This document shows positions 27,353 through 36,317 of a stretch of 64,000 nucleotides of DNA, piece by piece. The translations under genes were made by a program, and so were the position numbers. Source of the DNA: Shimia abyssi (GTDB lineage: Bacteria; Pseudomonadota; Alphaproteobacteria; Rhodobacterales; Rhodobacteraceae); contig NZ_PYGJ01000001.1 in assembly GCF_003014475.1 (NCBI RefSeq), positions 372,001 through 436,000 of the forward strand, read 5' to 3'. Numbering within the stretch: the stretch's first letter is position 1; each line of letters begins with the position of its first letter. A model generated the notes under the pieces. The model did not search any database. It was not told the DNA's origin and saw only the letters and a list, made by a program, of their open reading frames with translations.

Positions 27353-28591
27353 ATGAAGCGCGCCTCCTTTTCAAGTCGGTCCTTGGCATGGGCCGTTCCA
27401 ATCGTGGCAGAGGCGGCCGCACTGGGCCGATCCATTGCTTTTGCGTGGGCCATCGGCGCGGACGAGCTGGGGCGCGCGATGGTTCTGGCGCTGACAATCC
27501 GTCTGGTAGAAATGATCAGCGATCTGGGCATTGATCGCCTGCTCGTTCAGGCATCCGATGGCGATGACGTGCACTTTCAATCGGCCCTGCATGGTGTTTC
27601 GGTGTTGCGCGGCGTCTTTGGATGCGGGCTTGTGCTTATCCTCGCCCCGGTACTGGCCTTGATGTTCGCAGATGGCCCCACGACGGGTACATATGCCGTG
27701 CTGGCCATCATCCCTTTGGTTCGTGGATGCGCGCATCTTGATTTCAAACGTGCAGAGCGGCAGTTTTCGTACACGCGGCTGGCATGGGTCGAGGGTGGTG
27801 CGACCATCGCAATGCTGCTGGCCCTTGGTCCGGCGCTTTGGTCTTTCCCGGATCACAGGGCCATGCCCGCCGTCTTGATCGCCCACGCGTGTGCCTTTGT
27901 GACGTTGTCTCATGTGGTGGCTCTCCGCCCTTATCGTGTAATATTCTGCCAGAGCTTTCTGCGCCGCACTTGGACCTTTGGTGCCCCCCTTATCCTCAAC
28001 GCCGGCCTGATGTTTCTAACGTTCTACGCGGATCGCCTGATCGTCGCGCGCGCCTTTGACTGGAGCGTGCTGGCGCTTTATGGCGTTGCACTTCAACTGG
28101 CGATGCTGCCTGCGCAAATTGTCGGGCGCGCGGCGGGGTCTTTGGTGTTGCCGCGTTTCCGGATCGCACTGTCCGATGGCACCTTTGCACAGGTTTGGCC
28201 GCGCATACTGATGGCGCACGCCATCATGGCAGCCATCATGGTGATCGGATTTGCGTCAATTGCGCCAGATGTCATCGTGCTAGCTTACGGTGCAGACCTG
28301 CGCCCTGACATCGGCTTGGCCGTGGCTTTTGCACTGGCCGCCGCGTTTCGCATCCTGCGCACGCCCTTTTCGCAATTCTCAATCGCAGTTGGCCGCACGT
28401 CTGATCCAGCGCGCGCAAATCTCATTCGGGCGTTGGCGGTCATTCCGGCGCTGGGCTTTGCAATGGCCGGGTTCCCGCTGATCGCAATCGCAGCCGCCGC
28501 AGCGCTCGGCGAAGCCGGTGCTACCCTCCGAGCGTTCTTTCTGGCCGTCGAAACTAGACGGGCCGGCACACATCAAGAGGTATTGGTATGA
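27353..28591 (+). CDS. Wzx-type polysaccharide flippase
   Basis: A 412-residue membrane protein with about twelve hydrophobic segments, of the MATE-like/MOP oligosaccharide flippase family. It is expected to flip lipid-linked repeat units across the inner membrane. Features: AWAVPIVAEAAALGRSIAFA in the first segment, FGAPLILNAGLMFLTFYADR in the middle and a conserved basic/aromatic spacing between helices. The ATG at 27353 has GAGGAG directly upstream; the longer frame from 27218 overlaps the previous gene and is rejected. Its stop overlaps the next gene by four bases (ATGA). Confidence 0.88.
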   Translation: MKRASFSSRSLAWAVPIVAEAAALGRSIAFAWAIGADELGRAMVLALTIRLVEMISDLGIDRLLVQASDGDDVHFQSALHGVSVLRGVFGCGLVLILAPVLALMFADGPTTGTYAVLAIIPLVRGCAHLDFKRAERQFSYTRLAWVEGGATIAMLLALGPALWSFPDHRAMPAVLIAHACAFVTLSHVVALRPYRVIFCQSFLRRTWTFGAPLILNAGLMFLTFYADRLIVARAFDWSVLALYGVALQLAMLPAQIVGRAAGSLVLPRFRIALSDGTFAQVWPRILMAHAIMAAIMVIGFASIAPDVIVLAYGADLRPDIGLAVAFALAAAFRILRTPFSQFSIAVGRTSDPARANLIRALAVIPALGFAMAGFPLIAIAAAAALGEAGATLRAFFLAVETRRAGTHQEVLV

Positions 28592-29847
28592 GTAAAGATC
28601 CCATCAGTTCCATTGTGGCAAAAAACCTGTGCACCGGCTGCGGTGCCTGCGCGACGGGCAAGAACGGGCTGATCCGCATGGTGGATGATCCCAAAAACGG
28701 GCGGCGCCCAGTTGTAAGAAAAACGGCAGACGGTATGCGCGCCTCAAAGGCCGCCCTGCCACGTTGCGCCGGCACGGCCAACAACTGGGACCAACTGGCG
28801 ATAAACGACAGCGTCGATCAGGCGTGGGGACCGGTACGCGCGGTGTGGCAAGGATATGCCGAGGACAACGAGATTCGGCATCGCGGCTCATCCGGCGGCG
28901 CTGTAACAGCCTTGGCCATGTATGCGCTGACAAGCGGGCACGCCTCTGGCGTTGTTCACATTGCTGCCCGTCAGGATGATCCCCGCCTGAACGAAACCGT
29001 CATCAGCAGGGACCGGGCCGGGTTGTTGCGTGGGGCTGGCTCTCGTTATGCCCAAGCCAGCCCAGCAGAGGCATTACCTCAGATCCAACAAAGCGATGAA
29101 ACGTATGTTTTCGTTGGAAAACCTTGCGACGTTGCATCGGTCAACAAAGCCATGACACACGACCCCGCATTTGGGCGCAATATTCCTCTGACCATTGCAA
29201 TTTTCTGCGCTGGGGCCCCCAATTTGGCCGCAACAGACAAATTACTGGATCGGCTGGCCGTCCCAACAGACGGGCAACTGACGGACCTGCGCTATCGCGG
29301 CAATGGATGGCCCGGTCTGATGCAAGCTTGGTGGAAAACACCGCGCGGTGACACCCAAACCAGCGAGGGTATCTCTTATGCCGAAGGATGGGGCACGATC
29401 TTGCAATCCAGTCGTCGCTGGCGATGCCGCATCTGCACCGATCACACCGGCGCCTTTGCAGACATCTCTGTCGGAGACCCATGGCACACTCCGCCGAAAG
29501 GTGAAACCGATGCTGGTCAATCATTGATAGTTGCACGCACGTTTCGTGGTCAGCGGTTTATCGAAGAGGCTATCCACCAAGGCACGCTGGTTGCACATTC
29601 CACGGATCGGGACGTGATTGCACGCGCCCAGCCTAATCTGCTGGCCACCAACAGCGCCGTCTGGGGGCGACGTGTGGCGATGCGTATCGCGGGTCTGGAC
29701 ACGCCAAAGGACAAGGGCCAAAGCCTGTTTCCTTATTGGATGCGCTTACCTGCCAAGCAAAAAGTTCAGTCCTTCCTTGGCACATGGAAGCGGGTGATCC
29801 GCGAACGGCTCTGGCGCGGGGTTTCGATTTCCGAAGAACCGCGATGA
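28588..29847 (+). CDS. F420-hydrogenase/dehydrogenase beta-subunit-like iron-sulfur protein
   Basis: A 419-residue member of the coenzyme F420 hydrogenase/dehydrogenase beta-subunit family. An N-terminal CTGCGACATG cluster motif is followed by RHRGSSGGAVTALAMYAL, VFVGKPCDVASVNKA and a second Cys pair in WRCRICTDHTGAFADISVGD. Such proteins recur in exopolysaccharide operons next to pyruvyl transferases, where they are thought to handle a redox step or a sugar modification; the actual reaction is not established. True F420 metabolism is not implied. It overlaps both neighbours by four bases (ATGA), so it is translationally coupled in the operon. Confidence 0.88.
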   Translation: MSKDPISSIVAKNLCTGCGACATGKNGLIRMVDDPKNGRRPVVRKTADGMRASKAALPRCAGTANNWDQLAINDSVDQAWGPVRAVWQGYAEDNEIRHRGSSGGAVTALAMYALTSGHASGVVHIAARQDDPRLNETVISRDRAGLLRGAGSRYAQASPAEALPQIQQSDETYVFVGKPCDVASVNKAMTHDPAFGRNIPLTIAIFCAGAPNLAATDKLLDRLAVPTDGQLTDLRYRGNGWPGLMQAWWKTPRGDTQTSEGISYAEGWGTILQSSRRWRCRICTDHTGAFADISVGDPWHTPPKGETDAGQSLIVARTFRGQRFIEEAIHQGTLVAHSTDRDVIARAQPNLLATNSAVWGRRVAMRIAGLDTPKDKGQSLFPYWMRLPAKQKVQSFLGTWKRVIRERLWRGVSISEEPR

Positions 29848-30821
29848 CCTTGGGCGAAGCGCTGCAATCCCCGCAATCGCGTAACCTGAACACGTTGCGC
29901 ATCCTGTTGGCAATTGCCGTCATCGTCAGCCATGCGTGGCCCCTTGCGCTTGGTCCCACGACCCGTGAACCACTCGAGCACCTGACCGGGCGGTCTCTTG
30001 GGGGATGGGCTGTGGGGGCCTTTTTCTTTCTCTCTGGCTTGCTCATAACCGCCAGCGCAGAGCGCAGAGACTTCGCATATTTTTGGTCCGCACGCGCCCG
30101 TCGGATCCTGCCGGGGCTGGCGGTGGCATTGGTGTTCACTGGTGCGCTTGCCGTGGCCAGCGGCGCAAGCGCGACTGCACAACAACTGGTCGAATGGTAT
30201 GTCCGGGCACTCACGCTGGTATCGATAGAACACCGCCTGCCGGGCGCTTTTGCACAGAACCCGTTTCCCCATGTTGTCAATGGCCCGCTATGGAGCCTGT
30301 TTCACGAGGTGGTCGCCTACGTGTTCTGCACGGCGTTTGTTCTGGCCGGAGGATCACGCAAAAAACCAATGGTCATTGCCTTGGTCTTGGCAACAGGCGC
30401 TGCTGCGTTTGCGCATGAGGCTCTGCCGGGGCGGCTTTCAACCTTTGCACCCCTTTTTGCCGCCTTTTCCTGCGGGATTGCGGCGCATGTGTTTCGGGAT
30501 CGGATCAACCTGAGCCCCTGGCGCGCGATTGCCGCCATAACCTTGGCCTTGCTGCTGCCTTGGACAATCGCGACCGGGATCGTGGCAGGTGCCATTGTGG
30601 CCTTGATACTGTGCGCGCCGGTTCTTCCACCGATCAAAGATGTATCATACGGCATGTATATCTACGGCTGGCCCGTAGCCCAAGCCATCGTCGCCTTGGT
30701 GCCGGGCATGCGCCCAGAATTTCTGGCCATTGCCAGCGTCATGGCCACCTACCCGCTCGCTTGGATGAGTTGGACTTTGATAGAGCGTCCCGGTGTTACG
30801 TGGCAACGGGTGGGCGTGTAA
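29844..30821 (+). CDS. Acyltransferase 3 family membrane protein
   Basis: A 325-residue OafA/ExoZ-like protein with about ten membrane segments. The first carries NLNTLRILLAIAVIVSHAWPL with the catalytic-type His, followed by GGWAVGAFFFLSGLLIT and FWSARARRILPGL, all standard for this family. It probably O-acetylates or otherwise acylates the polymer in the membrane. The ATG at 29844 overlaps the stop of the previous gene (ATGA); the longer frame from 29736 is out of frame overlap and is rejected. Confidence 0.88.
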   Translation: MTLGEALQSPQSRNLNTLRILLAIAVIVSHAWPLALGPTTREPLEHLTGRSLGGWAVGAFFFLSGLLITASAERRDFAYFWSARARRILPGLAVALVFTGALAVASGASATAQQLVEWYVRALTLVSIEHRLPGAFAQNPFPHVVNGPLWSLFHEVVAYVFCTAFVLAGGSRKKPMVIALVLATGAAAFAHEALPGRLSTFAPLFAAFSCGIAAHVFRDRINLSPWRAIAAITLALLLPWTIATGIVAGAIVALILCAPVLPPIKDVSYGMYIYGWPVAQAIVALVPGMRPEFLAIASVMATYPLAWMSWTLIERPGVTWQRVGV

Positions 30822-30824
30822 ACC

Positions 30825-32132
30825 ATGACTATCGCGCGCGCAAAATCTAAAACTGTTTTCGGGGTGCCGGTGCCAGTCGCCTGTTTTCTGTTCGCGATGA
30901 TGTTACCAACAGCCGTATCGCTGAACCTTGGCGGCTTGCGCCTTTCTGCATACCGGCTCGTGCTCTTGGTTATGTTCCTGCCAATGCTGTTCCAACTATT
31001 GGCCAATCAGCGCGGCCGCCTGCATATCTTTGATGCGTTACTCCTGACACATTGCTTTTGGGCCTTGCTGGCGCTGATCAAATGGGGCGGCTTTGCACAG
31101 GGGCTGGAATCCGGCGGGATCTATGTCATCGAATGTGCGGGTGCCTATCTTATGGGGCGTCTCTACATCCGCTCTTACCAAGACTTCGCAGCCATGGCGC
31201 GGGCTTATGTTGGGCTTGTGCTTGCGACCCTCGTGTTCACCGTGCCCGAAGCGTTGACAGGAATTCACATTCTACACGACAGTCTCGCCTCCGCCTTTGG
31301 TGGCCCCAAAGCAGCCTATATCGAACCGCGCATGGGCATTGAACGCACCTTTGGGCCGTTTGATCATCCTATCCTATATGGCGTGTTCTGTGCGTCGGCC
31401 TTTTCCTTGGCCTACTTCGTGATCGCTGAGCGCAAGTTAACCAAATTTTCCAATGTTTCCAAAGTTGTCGGCGTTGGGCTGGCGACGTTCATGTCTGCTT
31501 CTGGCGGCCCCTATGTCGTGCTAATGGCGCAGATATTTGTTTGCGCGTGGGAAAGGGTTCTGGGTACGGTTCAAGGGCGCTGGGCTGCACTCTTTTCATT
31601 TTTCGCAATCGCCTATCTGGCGATAGATCTTTTGTCGAACCGAACACCATTCCATGTCTTTGTCGAATACCTGACCTTTTCCAAGCAGTCAGCCTATAAC
31701 CGGATCATCATCTTTGAATACGGAACTGCCGAGGTTGCACGAAACCCTCTGTTTGGCATTGGTCTGGGCGACTGGATCCGCCCGGTTTGGATGTCCGAAA
31801 GCATGGATAATTTCTGGCTTGTAACAGCTGTGCGCTATGGTTTGCCCGCGTTTTTCCTTCAGGTCGGGTTGCTCCTCGGGATGGTTTGGGCAGTTGGTCA
31901 AAGACCAAATTTCCCACCCGCTTGGCGGCGCGCTCGACACGCCTGGGCGTTTACTCTGTTTGGCATCAGCGTCGCCGCGGCCACGGTGCACCTCTGGAAT
32001 GCGCTGTTTGTGCTCTTTTTCTTCCTGATCGGAACCGGCGCATGGATGCTGGACGCTCAGCCCAGCCGCCAAAAGCGCAAAACGCGCCGTCCTGTCCCGA
32101 TTGCCACTTGCCGCCCAGCACGCCTCTTCTGA
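30825..32132 (+). CDS. Wzy-type polysaccharide polymerase (O-antigen ligase/polymerase family)
   Basis: A 435-residue inner-membrane protein with about eleven hydrophobic segments and a large periplasmic loop. Features fitting the O-antigen polymerase/ligase superfamily are ERTFGPFDHPILYGVFCASA, SGGPYVVLMAQIF and NPLFGIGLGDWIRP in the later part. It most likely polymerises flipped repeat units at the periplasmic face. It begins three bases after the acyltransferase stop and ends 24 bases before the next gene. Confidence 0.83.
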   Translation: MTIARAKSKTVFGVPVPVACFLFAMMLPTAVSLNLGGLRLSAYRLVLLVMFLPMLFQLLANQRGRLHIFDALLLTHCFWALLALIKWGGFAQGLESGGIYVIECAGAYLMGRLYIRSYQDFAAMARAYVGLVLATLVFTVPEALTGIHILHDSLASAFGGPKAAYIEPRMGIERTFGPFDHPILYGVFCASAFSLAYFVIAERKLTKFSNVSKVVGVGLATFMSASGGPYVVLMAQIFVCAWERVLGTVQGRWAALFSFFAIAYLAIDLLSNRTPFHVFVEYLTFSKQSAYNRIIIFEYGTAEVARNPLFGIGLGDWIRPVWMSESMDNFWLVTAVRYGLPAFFLQVGLLLGMVWAVGQRPNFPPAWRRARHAWAFTLFGISVAAATVHLWNALFVLFFFLIGTGAWMLDAQPSRQKRKTRRPVPIATCRPARLF

Positions 32133-32155
32133 CCTTGACACGCAAAGGAATTCTC

Positions 32156-33091
32156 ATGGATCTGTCTATCGTCATCGTTAACTGGAACACCCAAGATCTC
32201 TTGCGCGACTGCCTGCGCTCGGTCGAGGATGGGATGGGCCAGTTGCAAACCGAAGTTTTGGTTGTCGACAATGCCTCAGACGATGGTTCGCCCCGCATGG
32301 TCGAGCGCGAATTCCCGTGGGTACACCTCATTGAAAGTGACAAGAACCTTGGATTTGCAGGCGGCAACAACGTGGCGCTACGTCAGGCAATGGGCCGCCA
32401 TGTCATGTTGTTGAACACCGACACGCTTGTGCATGGATCCGTGCTTGAAATTGCGGTCACATGGATGGACGCTCATCCAAAAGCCGGAATCATGGGCCCT
32501 CGGGTTCTCAACGCTGATGGAACGATTCAGCCGTCTTGCAGCGCCTTTCCCACCTTGGGCAATCTAGCACTGCAAACGGCAGGGCTCACGCGCTTTCGGC
32601 GATTTGACAGGTACCGCATGACCGGATGGAACCGCGCCTCCGAGCGCAGCGTGGACGTTATTTCCGGTGCTGCAATGTTCGTGCGCCATTCGGCCATGAA
32701 AGAGGTTGGCCTGCTGGACGAAGCATTTTTCTTTTATGGCGAAGAAACCGATTGGTGTCGTCGCTTCAAGTCGATCGGCTGGGATGTCGTCTTTACGCCC
32801 ATTCCCGAGATCACACATTTTGGCAACGGGTCCGCTGGCAAACTCAACCACCGACGCGATGTGCTCATGACCCAAGGCACGACGCGGTTGCATCTGAAAC
32901 ACGGCGGGTTGCTGGCTGGGGTTACCTGTTACCTCATGCTGGCCGCGCATAATGCCTCTCGCGCGGTGTTTTGGGCTACCATGGGCCTGTTGAAACGTCC
33001 CGGTGCAATGGAGCGCGCGCGGCATTTTTCGCGGGTGGTTGGGGATCTGCGCCATGCATGGCCCACACAGAAACCGGCGGCGCGAACATGA
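32156..33091 (+). CDS. Glycosyltransferase family 2 protein
   Basis: A 311-residue GT-A enzyme of the rhamnosyltransferase-like type: MDLSIVIVNWNTQDLLRDCL at the N-terminus, VLVVDNASDDGS, NLGFAGGNNVALRQA, LLNTDT (DxD-like), and GAAMFVRHSAMKEVGLLDEA with FFYGEETDWCRRFK toward the C-terminus. The C-terminal ~40 residues are hydrophobic. It probably adds a sugar to the lipid-linked repeat unit on the cytoplasmic side. The ATG at 32156 (AAGGAA upstream) fits the family start; it overlaps the next gene by four bases. Confidence 0.9.
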   Translation: MDLSIVIVNWNTQDLLRDCLRSVEDGMGQLQTEVLVVDNASDDGSPRMVEREFPWVHLIESDKNLGFAGGNNVALRQAMGRHVMLLNTDTLVHGSVLEIAVTWMDAHPKAGIMGPRVLNADGTIQPSCSAFPTLGNLALQTAGLTRFRRFDRYRMTGWNRASERSVDVISGAAMFVRHSAMKEVGLLDEAFFFYGEETDWCRRFKSIGWDVVFTPIPEITHFGNGSAGKLNHRRDVLMTQGTTRLHLKHGGLLAGVTCYLMLAAHNASRAVFWATMGLLKRPGAMERARHFSRVVGDLRHAWPTQKPAART

Positions 33092-34338
33092 AAGTCCTGC
33101 TGATCGCACCCAATATTGACGCAACCGATGTGGGTGAGGCCTTTGTGGCCTACAAATGGGCGGCCGCACTGTCTACGCGTGTCGACTTGACCGTTTTGGC
33201 CTTCCAAAGACCGGGGCGCCCGGATTTGGCGTCACAGCTGCCATCGGCAAATGTGGTGACATGGCCCGAACCGGCATGGGCCCGCAAGAATGAGCGGATC
33301 AACGCGATGCTAAAACCTGCATGGCCGGTTTTTGCCCACCATGTCCGGCGCTGGCTGCGCAGCTCGCTCAATGACGGCGCGCATTTTGATCTGGCACATC
33401 AACTCATGCCGCAGGCCGCGCGCTATGCGTCTCCGCTGCGCCATTTCTCAATTCCTTACATCATCGGTCCGTTGGGCGGCGCGTTGGACACGCCTGCGCA
33501 CTTTCAGCCCGAGGCAACAAGCGCGCCTTTCTTTACCCGCTTGCGGCAATTGGACAAGTTTCGGTTCAAGCACGATCCGTTTCTGCGCGAAACGTACAAA
33601 CGCGCGGCCTGCGTTCTCGGGGTGGCCCCCTATGTGCAAGACGTCTTGCGGGACGTGCCCTTGCACCGATTTGAGCCTGTGCTTGAACTGGGAATTGACG
33701 ATGTTGCCCCCATGCGCCAGCGGTCCGCAACAGCGGGCCAGCTGCGCGTTGTTCATGTCGGGCGCGCGGTGCGCACCAAGGGCCTGCGCGATACAGTGCG
33801 CGCCCTGGCTCACCTCAAAGATGTGCCCGGCATCACATTAACCAGCGCCGGAGCGGGAGAAGAAATCGATCTGTGCAAAGCCGAGGCATCACGTCTGGGC
33901 ATTGAGGACCGGGTGACCTTTCTGGGTCGGATCCCGCGCGAAGAGGTCGAAGCGCTTTACGCAGCGCATGACGTTTTTTGCTTTCCCTCTTTTCGCGAAC
34001 CAGCTGGTGGCGTGCTTTACGAGGCCATGCGCCATGGGTTGCCTATAATCACCGCTGATCGGGGCGGGCCGAGCTGGATCGTCGATGACACCTCTGGCAT
34101 CCGTATCTCGGTGACCGACCCCGAAACATTTGCGCGCGGCATCGCAGAATCATTGCGCCGTTTGGCGCTCAATCCGGCGATCCGCGCCACACTTGGCGCT
34201 GGCGCGCACGGCAAAGTTCTGCGCGAAGGGCTTTGGGATCACAAGGCCGACAGGCTGGTCGCTCTCTATCGGTCAGTGGTGCATGATCCAATTGCCCCAC
34301 ACCTACCACTTTTGGGTAGTCAAACAGTTCCTTTGTGA
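33088..34338 (+). CDS. Glycosyltransferase family 4 protein
   Basis: A 416-residue GT-B enzyme. The N-terminal half opens MKVLLIAPNIDATDVGEAFV and contains HFDLAHQLMPQAARY and IIGPLGGALDTP. The C-terminal half has the nucleotide-sugar domain pattern: LRVVHVGRAVRTKGLRDTVR, ITLTSAGAGEEIDLC, VTFLGRIPREEVEALYAAHD and PSFREPAGGVLYEAMRHGLP with the E-x7-E retaining motif. It overlaps the upstream GT2 stop by four bases. A 92-base gap follows before the next gene. Confidence 0.92.
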   Translation: MKVLLIAPNIDATDVGEAFVAYKWAAALSTRVDLTVLAFQRPGRPDLASQLPSANVVTWPEPAWARKNERINAMLKPAWPVFAHHVRRWLRSSLNDGAHFDLAHQLMPQAARYASPLRHFSIPYIIGPLGGALDTPAHFQPEATSAPFFTRLRQLDKFRFKHDPFLRETYKRAACVLGVAPYVQDVLRDVPLHRFEPVLELGIDDVAPMRQRSATAGQLRVVHVGRAVRTKGLRDTVRALAHLKDVPGITLTSAGAGEEIDLCKAEASRLGIEDRVTFLGRIPREEVEALYAAHDVFCFPSFREPAGGVLYEAMRHGLPIITADRGGPSWIVDDTSGIRISVTDPETFARGIAESLRRLALNPAIRATLGAGAHGKVLREGLWDHKADRLVALYRSVVHDPIAPHLPLLGSQTVPL

Positions 34339-34430
34339 CCCACAACACACCTTTTCCACATTAACATCAATGCCTTAATGGCGGGTATTCTGGTTTCAGA
34401 TCATGTTGTCTGCAAAGTGGAACGCCTAAG

Positions 34431-34898
34431 ATGCTCAGAAAAAAGAATACCGCGCCTGTCGTCCTTGCTGTCTCTTCTGGCGGTGGTCACTGGACACAAA
34501 TGCAACGGCTTGCTCCGGCGTTTTCTGGGGCTGACGTTCACTTTGCCACGACAGACGCCTCCGCATCTGAGCAGGTCGGCGCGCACAATTTTTACGTCTA
34601 TCCGGATGCGAACAAGAGCACGCCCATCCGCCTGATGCTGTGTGTTCTCTCACTGGTCTGGATCGTCCTGCGCGTGCGTCCGGACGTGATCGTGTCAACA
34701 GGTGCTGCGGGTGGATTTCTCGCGATCCGGATTGGGCGCCTGATCGGCGCGCGGACAATGTTCATCGACTCGATCGCAAACGCCCGCCGCCTGTCGGTCT
34801 CAGCGCATTTGGCGCTCAACGTGGCGGATCATGTCTTGTCGCAATGGCCCGGTGTGGCGGCCAAGACCGGTGCCGAATACCGCGGCGCAGTCATCTGA
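34431..34898 (+). CDS. Alg14/PssD-like glycosyltransferase subunit
   Basis: 155 residues matching the membrane-anchoring N-terminal half of a split GT28-type glycosyltransferase: VVLAVSSGGGHWTQMQRLAP, a hydrophobic segment around LMLCVLSLVWIVL, RPDVIVSTGAAGGFLAIRIG and TMFIDSIANARRLS. In rhizobia PssD works with PssE to add glucuronic acid; in eukaryotes Alg14 pairs with Alg13. The next gene encodes the partner half, so the two together form one enzyme. The added sugar here is not known. Confidence 0.88.
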   Translation: MLRKKNTAPVVLAVSSGGGHWTQMQRLAPAFSGADVHFATTDASASEQVGAHNFYVYPDANKSTPIRLMLCVLSLVWIVLRVRPDVIVSTGAAGGFLAIRIGRLIGARTMFIDSIANARRLSVSAHLALNVADHVLSQWPGVAAKTGAEYRGAVI

Positions 34899-34925
34899 TT
34901 TTCAAAACAAACTTGGGGTAATGTC

Positions 34926-35468
34926 ATGATTTTCGCCACTGTCGGCACACAACTACCGTTTGACCGCCTGTTGACCAACCTGGACAGCTGGGCGGCACGC
35001 AATCCGAACATGCACGTGTTTGCGCAATGTGGGCTGAGCACCGCCAAGGTGCCACATATCAAAACAACCCCCACACTTAGCCAGAGCGCTTTTCGTCACC
35101 ATTTCGCTTCTGCTTCGCTCATCGTTGCCCACGCCGGAATGGGCACAATTCTAACGGCCGCCGAGCTTGGCAAGCCTGTCATCCTGATGCCGCGACGGGC
35201 CGCACTGAACGAACATCGCAACGACCATCAAAGCGATACAGCGCGTGAGATGGCCAAACTGTCCAACGTGATGATTGCAGAAGATGAGGCCGCCTTGCAC
35301 GCAGCGCTGAACACGGCGATGTCGCAGCGGCTGTGCACTCAAAGCCCAAAGCACGAAACGCACCCGGCCCAGCTTGAAGGATTGATCGACGTCGTTCGCG
35401 ATTTCGTTTGGGCAGTACCTTCAAAAGAGGCCCCGGTTCAGTTCCACAAAGGGGCGGTCTCAACATGA
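34926..35468 (+). CDS. Alg13/PssE-like glycosyltransferase catalytic subunit
   Basis: 180 residues corresponding to the C-terminal, nucleotide-sugar-binding half of GT28: MIFATVGTQLPFDRLL, LIVAHAGMGTILTAAELGKP and VILMPRRAALNEHRNDHQSD. It needs the upstream Alg14-like subunit for membrane attachment and acceptor binding. The ~40-residue C-terminal extension is unusual but not diagnostic. It overlaps the following GT2 gene by four bases (ATGA). Confidence 0.88.
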   Translation: MIFATVGTQLPFDRLLTNLDSWAARNPNMHVFAQCGLSTAKVPHIKTTPTLSQSAFRHHFASASLIVAHAGMGTILTAAELGKPVILMPRRAALNEHRNDHQSDTAREMAKLSNVMIAEDEAALHAALNTAMSQRLCTQSPKHETHPAQLEGLIDVVRDFVWAVPSKEAPVQFHKGAVST

Positions 35469-36313
35469 TCGAAGCGACCATTCTGATCCCCGCCTACAAC
35501 GAAGCCGAGGTTATCGGGCGCACCTTGCAACACCTATCGCGCGGGTTGCCAATGGACAGGTTTCGCATTGTCGTCATCGCCAATGCCTGCAGTGATGCCA
35601 CCGCAAGCAAAGCCATGTCCGCACAGCCCAGAGCAATGGTTGTTGAAACCGACACGCCGGGCAAATGCATCGCGCTCAACATTGGCTATCAGCTCGCCGC
35701 CAAAGACAAACCAGTGATCTGCCTTGACGCGGACCTTGACGTGACATCGGAAAGCCTGACGGCGTTGATCGCATCTTTGAGTGAGGGTTCATCACACGCT
35801 GCCTGCGGGCAAATGGATGTTCGGGCCAACGAGGCAACATCGCTTGTTCGGGCCTACTACAAAGGATGGCGCACAAATCCCTATTTCGACAAAGGCAAAT
35901 TTGGCGGCCTTTTTGCGCTGTCCGCTCAGGCGGCTGCGCGCCTGTTCCCCCTGCCCTACCTTACGGCTGATGACGAATACATCCGCCGCAGCCTACACCG
36001 CGACGAAATCGCGTTTGTGTCGAACTGTCGTTTCACTGCGCGCGCACCAAAAACGCTGAGCAGTTTGGTCGCCGTGCGGCGTCGCAGCTTGCGTGGTGCA
36101 CGCACGATCACGTCTATGGGGCTTCCAAGTCCGGAAACTGGTAGCCTTGGTACCGTCCTAAAGCGTGCTGTTCACACTCCATCGATAGCTTTTCCCATCT
36201 TGGTCTACGCCTGCGTCAACGCCTGGTCGCGACTGTCGCTGTTCTCAAACGCGATGGCATCGGAAAACAGCGGCATTTGGGAGCGGGATCTGACAACCCG
36301 CTCGGCGGGGTAA
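35465..36313 (+). CDS. Glycosyltransferase family 2 protein
   Basis: A 282-residue GT-A enzyme: MIEATILIPAYNEAEVIGRTL at the N-terminus, IVVIANACSDATAS, PVICLDADLDVTSESLTALI (DxD), a central GGLFALSAQAAARLFPLP and ADDEYIRRS where the catalytic base would be. The C-terminal end has a hydrophobic stretch near IAFPILVYACVNAWS, perhaps for membrane contact. Donor and acceptor are unknown. Its start overlaps the Alg13-like stop (ATGA). Confidence 0.87.
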   Translation: MIEATILIPAYNEAEVIGRTLQHLSRGLPMDRFRIVVIANACSDATASKAMSAQPRAMVVETDTPGKCIALNIGYQLAAKDKPVICLDADLDVTSESLTALIASLSEGSSHAACGQMDVRANEATSLVRAYYKGWRTNPYFDKGKFGGLFALSAQAAARLFPLPYLTADDEYIRRSLHRDEIAFVSNCRFTARAPKTLSSLVAVRRRSLRGARTITSMGLPSPETGSLGTVLKRAVHTPSIAFPILVYACVNAWSRLSLFSNAMASENSGIWERDLTTRSAG

Positions 36314-36317
36314 CGGA